A stretch of DNA of 64,000 nucleotides from Pseudochryseolinea flava. GTDB lineage: Bacteria > Bacteroidota > Bacteroidia > Cytophagales > Cyclobacteriaceae. Shown here piece by piece: positions 7,767 to 15,893 of this stretch. The stretch spans positions 62,001 through 126,000 of the forward strand of contig NZ_QMFY01000012.1 in the NCBI RefSeq assembly GCF_003286915.1, read 5' to 3'. Both the position numbers and the translations under genes were made by a program. The notes under the pieces were generated by a model. It saw nothing but the letters and a program-made list of their open reading frames with translations, made no database searches and was not told the DNA's origin. The first letter of the stretch is position 1, and each line of letters opens with the position of its first letter.

Positions 7767-8546
7767 ATGGATCTTCAACTTCGCGATAAGGTTATCATAG
7801 TAACAGGCGGTGCCAAAGGTATTGGCGAAGGTATTGTACGTGCCCTTGCGCAGGAACGTGCTATCCCTGTGATTGTGGGTAGGAGTGAAGCGGATAATAG
7901 AAAAATACTTTCCGCTCTCTCCGACGTTGGAGCGGATGCTTTTCAAGTCGTGGCGGAGTTGTCGAAGCCAGAAGAATGTGAAAGCGCCGTTGCCTCCGTA
8001 TTGAAGCAGTATGGAAGAATCGATGGACTGGTAAATAACGCTGGTGTAAACGACGGTGTCGGTTTGGAACATGGATCATATGATGCGTTTATGGCGTCGC
8101 TGCATAGAAATTTGGTTCATTATTATTTGATGGCACATCATGCGCTTCCGGCATTGATAAAATCTAAAGGAAGTATCGTTAACATTGGATCGAAGACCGC
8201 CGATACAGGACAGGGTAATACGTCTGCCTACGCAGCGTCTAACGGTGGAAGAAGTGCATTGACAAGAGAATGGGCTGTCGAGTTACTAAAATACAATATT
8301 CGTGTGAATGCCGTTATCGTCGCAGAGTGTTACACACCGTTGTATGAATCGTGGATACAGACTTTCGAAAATCCGGAAGAAAAGCTTAAAGCCATAACCG
8401 CGAGGATACCCTTTCAAAAACGCATGACCACAAGCGAAGAGATCGCGAACATGGTCGTATTTCTGCTCTCTGAAAGATCAAGTCACACCACAGGACAACT
8501 CATCTATGTAGACGGCGGCTACGTGCACCTGGATCGTGCGTTGTAA
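7767..8546 (+). CDS. SDR oxidoreductase, probable L-fucose dehydrogenase with altered active site
   Basis: A 259-residue SDR with TGGAKGIG near residue 12, NNAG near 90, catalytic serine in NIGSKTADTGQG, Tyr155 in SAYAASN, and the end GQLIYVDGGYVHLDRAL. The HLDRAL end and the MTTSEEIA block recall the SDR usually found in Bacteroidota fucose/uronate clusters, where it oxidises L-fucose to the lactone. Residue 159, the catalytic lysine of the YxxxK motif in nearly all SDRs, is asparagine here (codon AAC at 8241). The rest of the protein is complete, so the gene is either weakened, changed in function or recently damaged. It is separated from the other pathway genes by repeats. Confidence 0.72.
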   Translation: MDLQLRDKVIIVTGGAKGIGEGIVRALAQERAIPVIVGRSEADNRKILSALSDVGADAFQVVAELSKPEECESAVASVLKQYGRIDGLVNNAGVNDGVGLEHGSYDAFMASLHRNLVHYYLMAHHALPALIKSKGSIVNIGSKTADTGQGNTSAYAASNGGRSALTREWAVELLKYNIRVNAVIVAECYTPLYESWIQTFENPEEKLKAITARIPFQKRMTTSEEIANMVVFLLSERSSHTTGQLIYVDGGYVHLDRAL

Positions 8547-8592
8547 AAGTAGCATGACGATAAATTATCAGGTGACACTAAAGTAGCAGTAC

Positions 8593-8620
8593 TGATAACA
8601 GATAACCGATAACAGATAAC
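8593..8620. repeat. four heptamers (NGATAAC)
   Basis: The units are TGATAAC, AGATAAC, CGATAAC and AGATAAC in register, and AGCTCGC occurs twice just after, at 8628-8641. The array lies between the SDR stop and the TetR operator. Confidence 0.7.
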
Positions 8621-8655
8621 TTCTCGAAGCTCGCAGCTCGCAGCCAAACTAAAAA

Positions 8656-8669
8656 ATACCGATCGGTAT
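8656..8669. promoter_or_regulatory. palindromic TetR-type operator
   Basis: A perfect 14-bp palindrome, ATACCGATCGGTAT, stands 18 bp upstream of the TAnnTTTG promoter element of the TetR gene. Sequence and position are typical of TetR autoregulation. No protein-binding evidence is available here. Confidence 0.65.
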
Positions 8670-8686
8670 AAATTAAAATAATTTGT

Positions 8687-8694
8687 TATCTTTG
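8687..8694 (+). promoter_or_regulatory. Bacteroidota -7 promoter element of the TetR gene
   Basis: TATCTTTG matches the TAnnTTTG element. It ends 6 bp before the ATG at 8701, so transcription would start at or next to the start codon and the message would be leaderless. A clear -33 TTG is not visible; the palindrome lies in that region. Confidence 0.5.
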
Positions 8695-8700
8695 CACCGC

Positions 8701-9288
8701 ATGAAAGCAGCGCGTACACGGCAGTTTATTATTGAAAAAACGGCGCCTTTGTTCAATACGAAGGGGTTTGACGGGACGTCGTTGTCGGATATGGAGCAGG
8801 CTACCAAGTTAACGAAGGGTTCGATCTATGGTAATTTTCGGGATAAGGAAGAAATTGCTAGCGAGGCGTTTAAATTCTCCATGGAAAAAGTTCGCGAGCT
8901 TGCCCGGTCGAAAGTGGATGCGGCGATTACAAATAAAGAACAGCTCGTGGCCTTACTTGGGTTTTATGCAAGCTACGTTTTTGATCCGCCCATAAAAGGA
9001 GGATGTCCCTTGTTGAATACGGCGATCGAAGCGGATGATCATCGCAAGGGTATGCGGCGTGTGGTGGTTAAAGAGCTGACCAACACGATCGATTTCATTG
9101 CTGGTCTTTTAACAAAGGGGATAAAAGCCAAAGAATTTAAACGCGATGTGGATGCGCGATCGTTAGCGTACACTTTTTTTTGTGCAGTCGAAGGCGCTGT
9201 TATATTTTCGCGCGTCGAGCGATCGCGTGAGCCCATGGATATTGTGGTGGCACATTGTAAAGATGTTCTCGATAAAATTAGTACATAA
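8701..9288 (+). CDS. TetR/AcrR family transcriptional regulator
   Basis: A 195-residue TetR-family repressor. The N-terminal helix-turn-helix covers residues about 8-55, with IIEKTAPLFNTKGFDGTSLSDM leading into the recognition helix LTKGSIYGNFRDKEE. The C-terminal part is helical and holds GGCPLLNTAIEADD, seen in the YcdC-like subgroup. It should bind the palindrome at 8656-8669 and block its own promoter and perhaps fabF, whose start is only 11 bp after its stop. The inducer is unknown; an acyl or aromatic compound would fit a partner of fabF. I chose ATG 8701 over the in-frame TTG at 8683, because the latter would put the promoter element inside the gene. Confidence 0.88.
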   Translation: MKAARTRQFIIEKTAPLFNTKGFDGTSLSDMEQATKLTKGSIYGNFRDKEEIASEAFKFSMEKVRELARSKVDAAITNKEQLVALLGFYASYVFDPPIKGGCPLLNTAIEADDHRKGMRRVVVKELTNTIDFIAGLLTKGIKAKEFKRDVDARSLAYTFFCAVEGAVIFSRVERSREPMDIVVAHCKDVLDKIST

Positions 9289-9299
9289 GTAAAATTTAT

Positions 9300-10553
9300 A
9301 TGAAGCAACCGCGTAGAGTAGTGGTAACAGGGCTGGGGGCATTGACGCCACTGGGAAATACTGTAACCGATTTTTGGAATAACCTCATCGAAGGAAAAAG
9401 TGGTGCGGCGGCCATCACAAGATTTGATACGACGAAGTTTAAAACAAAGTTCGCGTGCGAGTTGAAAGGCTACGATCCGCTTAATTATTTTGAGAAGGCG
9501 GAGATTCGTAAAATGGACCCTTTCACACATTATGCAATGATTACGACCGCAGAAGCGTTGAAAGATTCTGCGCTTGATCTTGATAAAGTAGATAAGACGC
9601 GTGTCGGCGTAATCTGGGGGTCTGGTAATGGTGGCTTTCAGACCTTTCAACAAGAGGTGATGGAATTTGCAAAAGGCGACGGTACGCCCCGTATCAATCC
9701 ATATTTCATTCCGAAAGTGATCGTCGACATTGCATCGGGCTGGATTTCGATCAAGTATGGTTTTATGGGATTGAACTTTACAACGGTGTCGGCATGCGCG
9801 ACGTCGACTACAGCGTTGATTGATGCGATGAATTATATCCGTTGGGGTAAAGCAGACGTGATTGTTGCCGGTGGTTCTGAGGCTGCGATTAACGAAGCTG
9901 GTATTGGTGGATTCAGTGCGCTCAAAGCATTGTCTACACGCAATGAAGATCCAGCCACGGCATCACGACCATTTGATATTGGCCGCGATGGATTTGTAAT
10001 GGGTGAAGGCGCGGGATCGCTGATCCTTGAAGAGTATGAACATGCTAAGCGTCGTGGTGCAAAGATTTACGCCGAAGTAGCAGGTGGTGGAATGTCGGCT
10101 GATGCTTATCATTTGACAGCGACACATCCTGAAGGGGCAGGTGCTATCTTGGGGATGAAGTGGGCATTAGAAGATGCGGAGTTGAAGCCTGAGGATGTTG
10201 ACTATCTCAATCCACACGCCACGTCTACACCGGTGGGCGACGAGAGTGAGATGAAAGCGGTGTCGAAGTTCTTTGGTGATCACGCTTCGAAGCTTCACAT
10301 CAGTGCGACCAAATCAGCAACCGGACATTTGCTCGGCGGTGCGGGAGCAATAGAAGCGATTATCGCGATCAAGGCTTTGCATGAGAATACAGTTCCGCCA
10401 ACGATCAATACGACGCAAATCGATCCGACGATGCCGCAAGGATTAAATATTGTAATCGGTAAAAAAGTATCGAAAACGATTCATGTGGCCATGAGTAATA
10501 CATTCGGATTTGGTGGTCACAACGCGACCGCTGTGTTTAAGAAAGTACAGTAA
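9300..10553 (+). CDS. fabF: beta-ketoacyl-ACP synthase II (FabF type)
   Basis: FabF elongates acyl-ACP with malonyl-ACP in type II fatty-acid synthesis. The 417-residue length is normal. The catalytic cysteine is Cys166 in VSACATSTT; the two histidines lie in NPHATSTPVGDE and KSATGHLLGGAGAIE, and the C-terminal NTFGFGGHNATAVF is standard. The first histidine block has alanine where most FabF proteins have glycine (AHGTSTP). The gene directly follows a TetR gene, so it may be a regulated paralogue rather than the main housekeeping copy; no acpP or fabG is nearby. A hairpin terminator follows at 10595. Confidence 0.93.
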   Translation: MKQPRRVVVTGLGALTPLGNTVTDFWNNLIEGKSGAAAITRFDTTKFKTKFACELKGYDPLNYFEKAEIRKMDPFTHYAMITTAEALKDSALDLDKVDKTRVGVIWGSGNGGFQTFQQEVMEFAKGDGTPRINPYFIPKVIVDIASGWISIKYGFMGLNFTTVSACATSTTALIDAMNYIRWGKADVIVAGGSEAAINEAGIGGFSALKALSTRNEDPATASRPFDIGRDGFVMGEGAGSLILEEYEHAKRRGAKIYAEVAGGGMSADAYHLTATHPEGAGAILGMKWALEDAELKPEDVDYLNPHATSTPVGDESEMKAVSKFFGDHASKLHISATKSATGHLLGGAGAIEAIIAIKALHENTVPPTINTTQIDPTMPQGLNIVIGKKVSKTIHVAMSNTFGFGGHNATAVFKKVQ

Positions 10554-10594
10554 TTGTTTTTAGATGCCGTAGACTGCGGTATTTTGTTGAAGAG

Positions 10595-10620
10595 GCCTCT
10601 CGATATCGAGGGGCTTTTTT
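10595..10620 (+). terminator. rho-independent terminator after fabF
   Basis: GCCTCTCGAT and ATCGAGGGGC form a 9-10 bp stem (one G-T pair) followed directly by six T. It lies 42 bp after the fabF stop. Confidence 0.8.
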
Positions 10621-10840
10621 ATTGCACGTTTGGTGTAGAGGCAATTTCTGAATACATGCAGACACAATTTAGTTTGTCGCTCATCGCGTGAAGGATTGAG
10701 GCATTTGTTTGAGCCCGAAATGGTCCCGATAGCCATCGGGAGTGGGTTGACTGGCGAGTGCCGAAAGCCTGACCGAGTAAAACGAGGGCACGCCCAAACG
10801 ACAAAGGAAAAATATCGACAGATGGTAGTTTTCACCGTTT
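10621..10840. other. intergenic, candidate dispersed palindromic element
   Basis: No gene is supported. The segment holds an exact inverted repeat TCCCGAT-AGCC-ATCGGGA at 10724-10741 and a GC-rich stretch with GAGGGCACGCCC near 10783-10795. Its composition differs from the surrounding AT-rich spacer, and it looks like a non-coding repeat copy. I could not find a second copy in the window. Confidence 0.4.
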
Positions 10841-11028
10841 AATAGCTCATATTTGTGCACAGAATTCCACGATAGGTGTAATGGAAGAGCAGGCTTTTGA
10901 TTTGCTCATGTGGAGTGCCTCCCTTGTTGATTGTTTTTCGGTACGCGCACGAATGCGGCTTTTTCCCTGGAGGGTGATATCGTTGAAGTTCGTTCTTTGT
11001 GTCTAACTGTCTATCTAATCTTAATCTT

Positions 11029-13983
11029 ATGAAAAGAAAACTACCCCTCACTATGACAAAGGTTACGCGCAACCGTGCCCGATGTTTGATGTTATTGTTA
11101 TTGCTATCGATGTCTCAATTTTCTCATGCGCAAATCAGTTTGCTCAAGGATGTCAATCGGTGGTCAGATCCGTACTACAACGACTTTAATTCTATCGAGG
11201 GACATGGTAACGGCGCCTTCTTTCATGGTGGCGACTCCTTGTATTTTACAGATGGCACACCGAATGGTACGGTGGCTTTAACGGCGATGGACTATCCGGA
11301 CGGTGGTCACAGCTACAATGGCTACTACTATTTTTCAAACGGCGAAAGTTTATGGCGAAGTGATGGTACTGTAGCAGGAACTACATTTTTTAAAGATGTG
11401 CTGCCATCGGAAGAGTATGTTTTTTTTAATCCGGTCTATGTTGAAATGAATGGTATTTTGTATTTCAAGGGAAGAACGGTATCAACAGGGATAGAGATAT
11501 GGCGCACGGATGGTACTGTTGCTGGTACGTATGTTTTGAAAGATGTGAAGCCAGGAAGTGCATCCGCAGATCCACAGAATTTAACAGTGGTTGGTAATAA
11601 ATTATTCTTCTCTGCGCCAAGCGGAAATAACAAAGGAATCGAGTTGTGGGTGAGCGATGGAACACAAACTGGAACAACCATGGTGTATGATATCAATCCC
11701 GGTAGTAACAGTAGTGATCCAGCAAATATGGTTGGCGTCGATGGCATTTGTTATTTCACAGCGAAGAATCCTACTTACGGAAAAGAGTTGTGGCGAAGTG
11801 ATGGTACTGCTGCAGGCACATGGATGGTGAAAGATATTCGGCCGGGATCTGCTGGCACGATTGATAAACTGCGTGCCGTAAATAATCTCGTAATGTTCGA
11901 AGCGCATGACGGCGTTCATGGTAAGGAGATCTGGAAAAGCGATGGAACGGAAGCAGGAACGCAAATGGTGAAAGACATTTATCCAGGAAGTAATGGAAGC
12001 AGCCCTGAGCCCTATGTAACAACCGAGGTGTTTAGTTATGGCGGCATATACTATTTTATTTCCAGTTACGTAAGCAATCGTTTATGGAGAAGCGATGGTA
12101 CGGAAGCAGGTACGTATCCGATCACCTCGCCGATGCAAGGTGCTGATTACAGTTTTATGTACATGAACTTCACGGTCTTTAATGATGAGGTTTACTTCAT
12201 GGCGCAAGATGATTGGCTCTACACGCAGCTTTGGAAAACGGGAGGTACGCTCGCGAACACCGTGAAGCTCGATAATCGTTTTGGATATTTTACGTATGGC
12301 AATTCTGCGCGGCTCGCGGCTTGTGGACAGAATTTAATGATGATCTCGCAGGAAGTTGAGTTACCAACTGGCGTGATGTCTCCGACAAAAATCAGGATCG
12401 GCGATGGCACACCGGGGGGAACAACAGACGTGTTTACGTTACCGGCACCGTCGGTAGGAAGCTCTCCGCAGTATTTTATCGCACTTGACAATGCGACATT
12501 GTTTGCAGGGCAAGAAGGAGGAGATTTTCTCTTCCATAATCTTTATCGAACAGATGGCACATCATCTGGAACATCAGAAGTTAAAAAATTCAAGCACGTG
12601 CATACCATGCAGCGTTTGGACAATCAGCGAGTTGTATTGACCGCGCAGTTAGTTGAAGGCGGATCGGCTTTGTATGTTTCTGATGGTACCACTAGCGGGA
12701 CACAAAATATTACACCCGCTGGTGCACCGCCGTTAAGGATACGATCATCTGCAAACGCTAATGGATGGGTGTTTTTTCATGGTGCCAATTATTCTAGTGG
12801 AACGTCGAATGGCTTGTATAAAACGAACGGTACAAGTGCGGGTACGGTATTACTCAAAAGTTTTGAAGGAGATGGCTTTGGTGCATTCGAGATGGCGGCA
12901 TACGGCGATAAACTTTTGTTTTCTGCGCCAGAGAATCCACCTGCTTACCAACAAGAACTCTGGATTTCAGACGGCACTGCGGCGGGTACGTCTATCTTAG
13001 CTAATATTAATCCTGCCGGCGGATCATCGCCACATCTTTTTACGCCTGTAAATGGTAACATGATTTTTACAGCTTGGGATGGAGCTGGTTATGAATTGTA
13101 CATTACCGATGGCACAACCGCAGGGACTTCGAAGCTAAAAGATTTTTCACCGGCGAAGAATGAAATTCAGGAACTGACAGCGTTCGACAACAAGGCACTC
13201 TTTACCGTTTCTAACGATGCCGATGGAAGATCGCTTTGGGTGACAGATGGTACAGCAGCGGGTACGTTGCTTGTAAAAGATTTTGCTGCTGGCTTTGAAC
13301 AAATTGATATCGTAGAGCAAGTCGGAATTGATATGATGGTACTCGTTACGATCGGTGGACAAACAGCGTTATGGAAGACTAATGGAACAACAGCGGGAAC
13401 GATATTGGTAAAACAATTTGATGTTCAGTTCACGCATATCTATAAGGCCACATCGGAAGTGATTAATGGCGTATTGTATTTTGCTCGTCAGGCTGAGGGC
13501 GGCGGACTTTGGAGAACCGATGGAACTGACTGTGGCACTTTTCAGATCGAATCATCACTGCCTATTTCGGTGCAAGACATCGGATCGGTGGGTGCGACGG
13601 TTTTGTTTAACGGAAATATCAATGAACAATCTTATATAAGCGAGTTTGGCCCAGAGTTGTATCGATATGATGTTGAAGGAATCGCGCCTTGTGAGGCGGT
13701 GGCGAGAGCGGCTCAGTTTAACGATGAAATGAACGGTGATGACACCATGCGTTCCTATCCGAATCCCTTCAAACATGAACTGATCGTACAAGTGAACGGC
13801 GAGGCGAACAGAACGTATGCGGTTGAAGTGTTCGCGCTTAATGGAAGACGAATTCAATCCACGGCTGAACTTATCTTCAATGAAAAGTATCCGATGGGCA
13901 GTGAGTGGCCAGAAGGAATATATTTATTGAAGGCCAACGTTAACGGTAAAATTGTTACGCGGAAGGTTGTGAAGACCCATTAG
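11029..13983 (+). CDS. secreted ELWxSDGT-repeat protein with T9SS sorting domain
   Basis: A 984-residue exported protein. A signal peptide covers residues about 15-35 (LMLLLLLSMSQFSHAQ). The body is a chain of about 17 repeats of ~45-55 residues, each with the pattern (L/I)W-x-(S/T)DGT-x-x-GT followed by a VKD-like strand, as in ELWKSDGT/hyalin-like beta-propeller proteins. The last ~80 residues form a type A T9SS sorting domain starting SYPNPFKHELIV and ending KIVTRKVVKTH, so it is exported across the outer membrane and probably anchored or released. The function is unknown; adhesion or surface binding is typical. ATG 11029 is used because a codon-10 earlier start adds no signal feature. It overlaps the next gene's stop by 4 bp. 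Confidence 0.85.
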   Translation: MKRKLPLTMTKVTRNRARCLMLLLLLSMSQFSHAQISLLKDVNRWSDPYYNDFNSIEGHGNGAFFHGGDSLYFTDGTPNGTVALTAMDYPDGGHSYNGYYYFSNGESLWRSDGTVAGTTFFKDVLPSEEYVFFNPVYVEMNGILYFKGRTVSTGIEIWRTDGTVAGTYVLKDVKPGSASADPQNLTVVGNKLFFSAPSGNNKGIELWVSDGTQTGTTMVYDINPGSNSSDPANMVGVDGICYFTAKNPTYGKELWRSDGTAAGTWMVKDIRPGSAGTIDKLRAVNNLVMFEAHDGVHGKEIWKSDGTEAGTQMVKDIYPGSNGSSPEPYVTTEVFSYGGIYYFISSYVSNRLWRSDGTEAGTYPITSPMQGADYSFMYMNFTVFNDEVYFMAQDDWLYTQLWKTGGTLANTVKLDNRFGYFTYGNSARLAACGQNLMMISQEVELPTGVMSPTKIRIGDGTPGGTTDVFTLPAPSVGSSPQYFIALDNATLFAGQEGGDFLFHNLYRTDGTSSGTSEVKKFKHVHTMQRLDNQRVVLTAQLVEGGSALYVSDGTTSGTQNITPAGAPPLRIRSSANANGWVFFHGANYSSGTSNGLYKTNGTSAGTVLLKSFEGDGFGAFEMAAYGDKLLFSAPENPPAYQQELWISDGTAAGTSILANINPAGGSSPHLFTPVNGNMIFTAWDGAGYELYITDGTTAGTSKLKDFSPAKNEIQELTAFDNKALFTVSNDADGRSLWVTDGTAAGTLLVKDFAAGFEQIDIVEQVGIDMMVLVTIGGQTALWKTNGTTAGTILVKQFDVQFTHIYKATSEVINGVLYFARQAEGGGLWRTDGTDCGTFQIESSLPISVQDIGSVGATVLFNGNINEQSYISEFGPELYRYDVEGIAPCEAVARAAQFNDEMNGDDTMRSYPNPFKHELIVQVNGEANRTYAVEVFALNGRRIQSTAELIFNEKYPMGSEWPEGIYLLKANVNGKIVTRKVVKTH

Positions 13984-15332
13984 AACTTCAATGTAAAACA
14001 GGTTCTTACGTCGGGTTCAGATTCAACGGTAATAGAACCATTGTGCATTTGCATAATTTGTCGAGACAGGCTCAGTCCAATACCTGAGCCTGTTTTTTTT
14101 GTGGTGTAGAAAGGAACGAAGATGTGTTCCAATGCTTCTTTGATGATTCCCGCGCCATTGTCTTCCACTTCGATTTTTACGATGTTGTCTTCGTAGATGC
14201 CCGTAAGTTTTAAATAAGGATTTTCGGTGTCGCCCAATGCCTCAATGGCGTTCTTTAAAAGATTGATCAACACTTGTTCAATCATCTCTTCATCGATCAG
14301 GATCGTGATGTACTCCGATTGGCAATCTACTTGGAAACGAACTTGCGTCTTTTTTAATTCGGTTTTCATGAGATGCGCGACGTTGTCGAGCAAATCCTTC
14401 ACGCGTATTGACGTGAATTTTGGTTTGGGTAGCGACGTGTATTCGCGGTAAGCGTCGATGAATTTAATCAAGCCTTTGCTTCGATTGGCAATCGTGCTGA
14501 GTCCATCGCGCAAATCTTCGGCGCCTTCATCTTTCAACTCGTAATGCGTACCCTTATTCTCCATGTCGTGATCGAGTATGTCGCGCAGGGTAGAGGTGAG
14601 CGAGGAGATTGGCGTGATTGAGTTCATGATCTCATGACGGAGCACGCGTGTGAGATTTTGCCATGCCTCAAGTTCTTGTTGTTGCAATTCTGGTTGGATG
14701 TTTTGCAACGTAACCAATTTCACATCGGTGCCACGAATACGGAGCTCCGTGGCCTGAATGGTAAGGTGTAAGTCGTTGCTCCCCTTATAGAGTTCACTCT
14801 TTCCTGTTTCAACGCTATTGATGGCGTGATACAATTTCGGATTGATGTTGATCAGCTCACGCATGTTACGGATGGAAGAAAGTCCGATAAACTTCTTCGC
14901 ATTCATATTGATCAATTGCACAGTGCCATCAGCATCGAAAGAAAGAATCCCGGTTCTGACTTGTTGAACGACAGTATTCAAATATTGCGCTTGCTCTTCT
15001 TTCTCGGCACGCGCTTTTCGAAAAGCTTCCAGTACTTCATTAAACTCGACGTTAAGTTCACGGAAACTTTTTCCGAGTTTGTTATCGTTGGTGAACCCGG
15101 AGATGAAGTCAGAATATTTTACCGATTCGAGGAAGCGCGTGAGTTTACGGTTCGTCTGGCTGACGAATCTGAAGATTTCAAAAAGCTGTAGGGTGATGAT
15201 GCCGCCTGTGAGGATAGCAGCAAACAGCATGTTGGGATGCGTGACCATGTACATAAACAAGGCCATCGTGATTCCCAGCAGGACTACACGCAGAACGACG
15301 CGGGTTCTAAAATCGTTGAATCCGAAGTTCAA
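13980..15332 (-). CDS. membrane sensor histidine kinase, NtrY-like
   Basis: A 450-residue kinase. Two adjacent membrane helices lie at residues about 12-55, a PAS-like segment (QVRTGILSFDADGTVQLIN) at about 107-165, and the dimerisation domain carries phospho-acceptor His233 in LRHEIMNSITP. The ATPase domain shows the N box NLLKNAIEAL, the G1 box VEDNGAGI and the G2 box GSGIGLSLS. This domain plan and H-box match the NtrY-type kinases of Bacteroidota. No response regulator is adjacent. It is probably co-transcribed with the small gene upstream (2-bp gap), and converges with the ELWxSDGT gene. Confidence 0.9.
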   Translation of the reverse strand: MNFGFNDFRTRVVLRVVLLGITMALFMYMVTHPNMLFAAILTGGIITLQLFEIFRFVSQTNRKLTRFLESVKYSDFISGFTNDNKLGKSFRELNVEFNEVLEAFRKARAEKEEQAQYLNTVVQQVRTGILSFDADGTVQLINMNAKKFIGLSSIRNMRELININPKLYHAINSVETGKSELYKGSNDLHLTIQATELRIRGTDVKLVTLQNIQPELQQQELEAWQNLTRVLRHEIMNSITPISSLTSTLRDILDHDMENKGTHYELKDEGAEDLRDGLSTIANRSKGLIKFIDAYREYTSLPKPKFTSIRVKDLLDNVAHLMKTELKKTQVRFQVDCQSEYITILIDEEMIEQVLINLLKNAIEALGDTENPYLKLTGIYEDNIVKIEVEDNGAGIIKEALEHIFVPFYTTKKTGSGIGLSLSRQIMQMHNGSITVESEPDVRTCFTLKF

Positions 15333-15334
15333 AG

Positions 15335-15778
15335 TTACTGCGCTTCGTACAATTTGAGGAAATCGATTACTTCATTGCGGACGTTGCGTGACTTCTGACC
15401 ATCGTACGCTTCGGTTGCGATCGATTTGAAAAGATCACTGACTACCGTCGATTTAAAACCGAGTTGCTCAGCATAAATCGTGGCTACTTCCAACTCGATG
15501 TCTTCCACCACTTCATCGAGGTAGATCATGTACACCAAGTGATAAATTGATTCTAATTTGACAATCACGTCGCCAGGGTGAGCGAACTGAAGATTGCTTA
15601 AATCTACATTGGCGCGTGTAAGGTCTTCCGGGTTGAGGTGCAATTGGAAACCCCATTTGAGGAGGCATCTCAAGAATCTACTTTCGATTTTCTGTTGCCC
15701 GAGAAAGAGGGCTAAAATATTGAAATAGCTGTTTTTTACGGATGCAAGGTGCTCCTGATCAAACTGACTTTTTTTCAT
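15335..15778 (-). CDS. hypothetical protein, possibly TerB-like
   Basis: A 147-residue soluble, mostly helical protein. Its pattern (YHLVYMIYLDEVVEDIELEVATIYAEQLGF, in two parts, followed by a short helix) resembles TerB-like or calcium-binding-like helical folds, but I cannot assign it firmly. It sits 2 bp upstream of the histidine kinase on the same strand, so a role in that signalling path is possible. No signal peptide is present. Confidence 0.55.
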   Translation of the reverse strand: MKKSQFDQEHLASVKNSYFNILALFLGQQKIESRFLRCLLKWGFQLHLNPEDLTRANVDLSNLQFAHPGDVIVKLESIYHLVYMIYLDEVVEDIELEVATIYAEQLGFKSTVVSDLFKSIATEAYDGQKSRNVRNEVIDFLKLYEAQ

Positions 15779-15893
15779 AAATTACATCTTGGGTCTATTG
15801 GAATGCATGCCTTTCGGGCGAGCATTATGGGGTGAAATTACATATTTTTCTTGTATTCGTGGGACGCCACGCCTTCGAGTTCAGGCGTTTTTA

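Noticed and set aside
9039-9653. 204-codon frame on minus strand
   Set aside because: It lies antisense across tetR and fabF, both firmly identified, and has no family-like motifs.
15869-15888. Terminator of the J-protein gene
   Set aside because: The hairpin has its T run on the plus strand, opposite to the gene, and the stem is only six pairs.
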